This document shows, one piece after another, positions 63,876-64,000 of a stretch of 64,000 bases of DNA. Both the position numbers and the translations under genes were made by a program. How positions within the stretch are numbered: position 1 is the stretch's first letter; every line of letters starts with the position of its first letter. The notes beneath the pieces are model-generated. The model was not told where the DNA came from. It was given only the letters and a program-made list of their open reading frames with translations, and did no database searches. The DNA is from Anodontia alba (Eukaryota; Mollusca; Bivalvia; Lucinida; Lucinidae), in assembly GCA_964016985.1 (NCBI GenBank), contig OZ024833.1, positions 61,376,963 through 61,440,962 on the forward strand, written 5' to 3'.

Positions 63876-64000
63876 AGTGAAGATACCCAGAAAATGCCAC
63901 AACCACGAAGCACAGCCCTCCCGAGGCACAAAAAGGAGAGATGAGAAACAAGTAAAGACAAAACAACGCCACATATGAAGCCAAAGACGCAGAAACACAC
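63876..64000 (+). repeat. Dispersed repeat R, cut by window end
   Basis: GAAGATACCCAGAAAATGCC, ACCACGAAGCACAGCCCTCC, GGAGAGATGAGAAACAAGTA and CGCCACATATGAAGCC match the R copies at 35.9 and 43.5 kb. Confidence 0.65.

Overview
This is a eukaryotic, AT-rich, intergenic/intronic window made almost entirely of non-autonomous transposons. tRNA-headed SINEs with (CAAA)n-type tails, long hairpin MITEs, Helitron-type and LINE relics and many microsatellites suggest a marine invertebrate, most likely a bivalve mollusc (inference; no marker gene is present). There is no prokaryotic-style gene content and no intact protein gene.

The dominant component is one palindromic MITE family, called PAL here: about 40 full or partial copies in 64 kb, in both orientations. 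A complete copy is about 275-285 bp. Its ends are CATTACGAAAACACGCCTAT and the complement. It has two unlike arms: arm A contains CTGAAAATTTTCAG, and arm B contains CCCCAGTTTTACTATATAAA followed by GTGGGG. The centre is a near-perfect palindrome of about 94 bp built on GTACTCGTTAGAACCGCCTC. Nested insertions allow several PAL empty sites to be reconstructed, and they point to a 1-bp (or zero) target-site duplication.

Around PAL are other families, which I name by their ends: pogo/Tigger-like MITEs (CAGTCGAAC ends, TA target, 8-9 copies), CAGTCAACCCTCGTTACACC MITEs (3), CGACCTAAT MITEs (2), TTAA-flanked MITEs with CCCTT/CCCAT ends (about a dozen), an 'ACGAAGACTC' hairpin family, a large 0.8-kb foldback near 42.3 kb and a hAT-like 476-bp MITE with a perfect 8-bp duplication. 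The most interesting pattern is that several families with unrelated ends carry the same type of central hairpin, (GTACTC)RTTAGAAYCGCCTC. A second hairpin module, (CAGTGT)AGAYCCAGATCAGAC, recurs inside the TTAA families.

Layout: 0-1.2 kb decayed Helitron-type coding sequence; 1.7-2.7 kb tandem repeat split by the hAT-like MITE; 3.5-9.9 kb MITE field with one exon-like ORF at 7.65 kb; 10-13.3 kb SINE, low-complexity and 156-bp tandem repeats; 13.4-20.7 kb PAL, TIR elements and an RTE-like LINE fragment split by microsatellites; 20.7-22 kb nine-unit tandem array seeded by a SINE tail; 22-36.4 kb dense nested PAL/SINE/MITE; 36.4-38.7 kb mostly unique; 38.8-48.5 kb nested MITEs and the long foldback; 48.6-50.6 kb MITE-poor with a possible first coding exon at 50.48 kb; 50.6-64 kb MITE/SINE field. 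No genes can be shown to work together. The only host-gene candidates are three short exon-like ORFs with splice-like edges.
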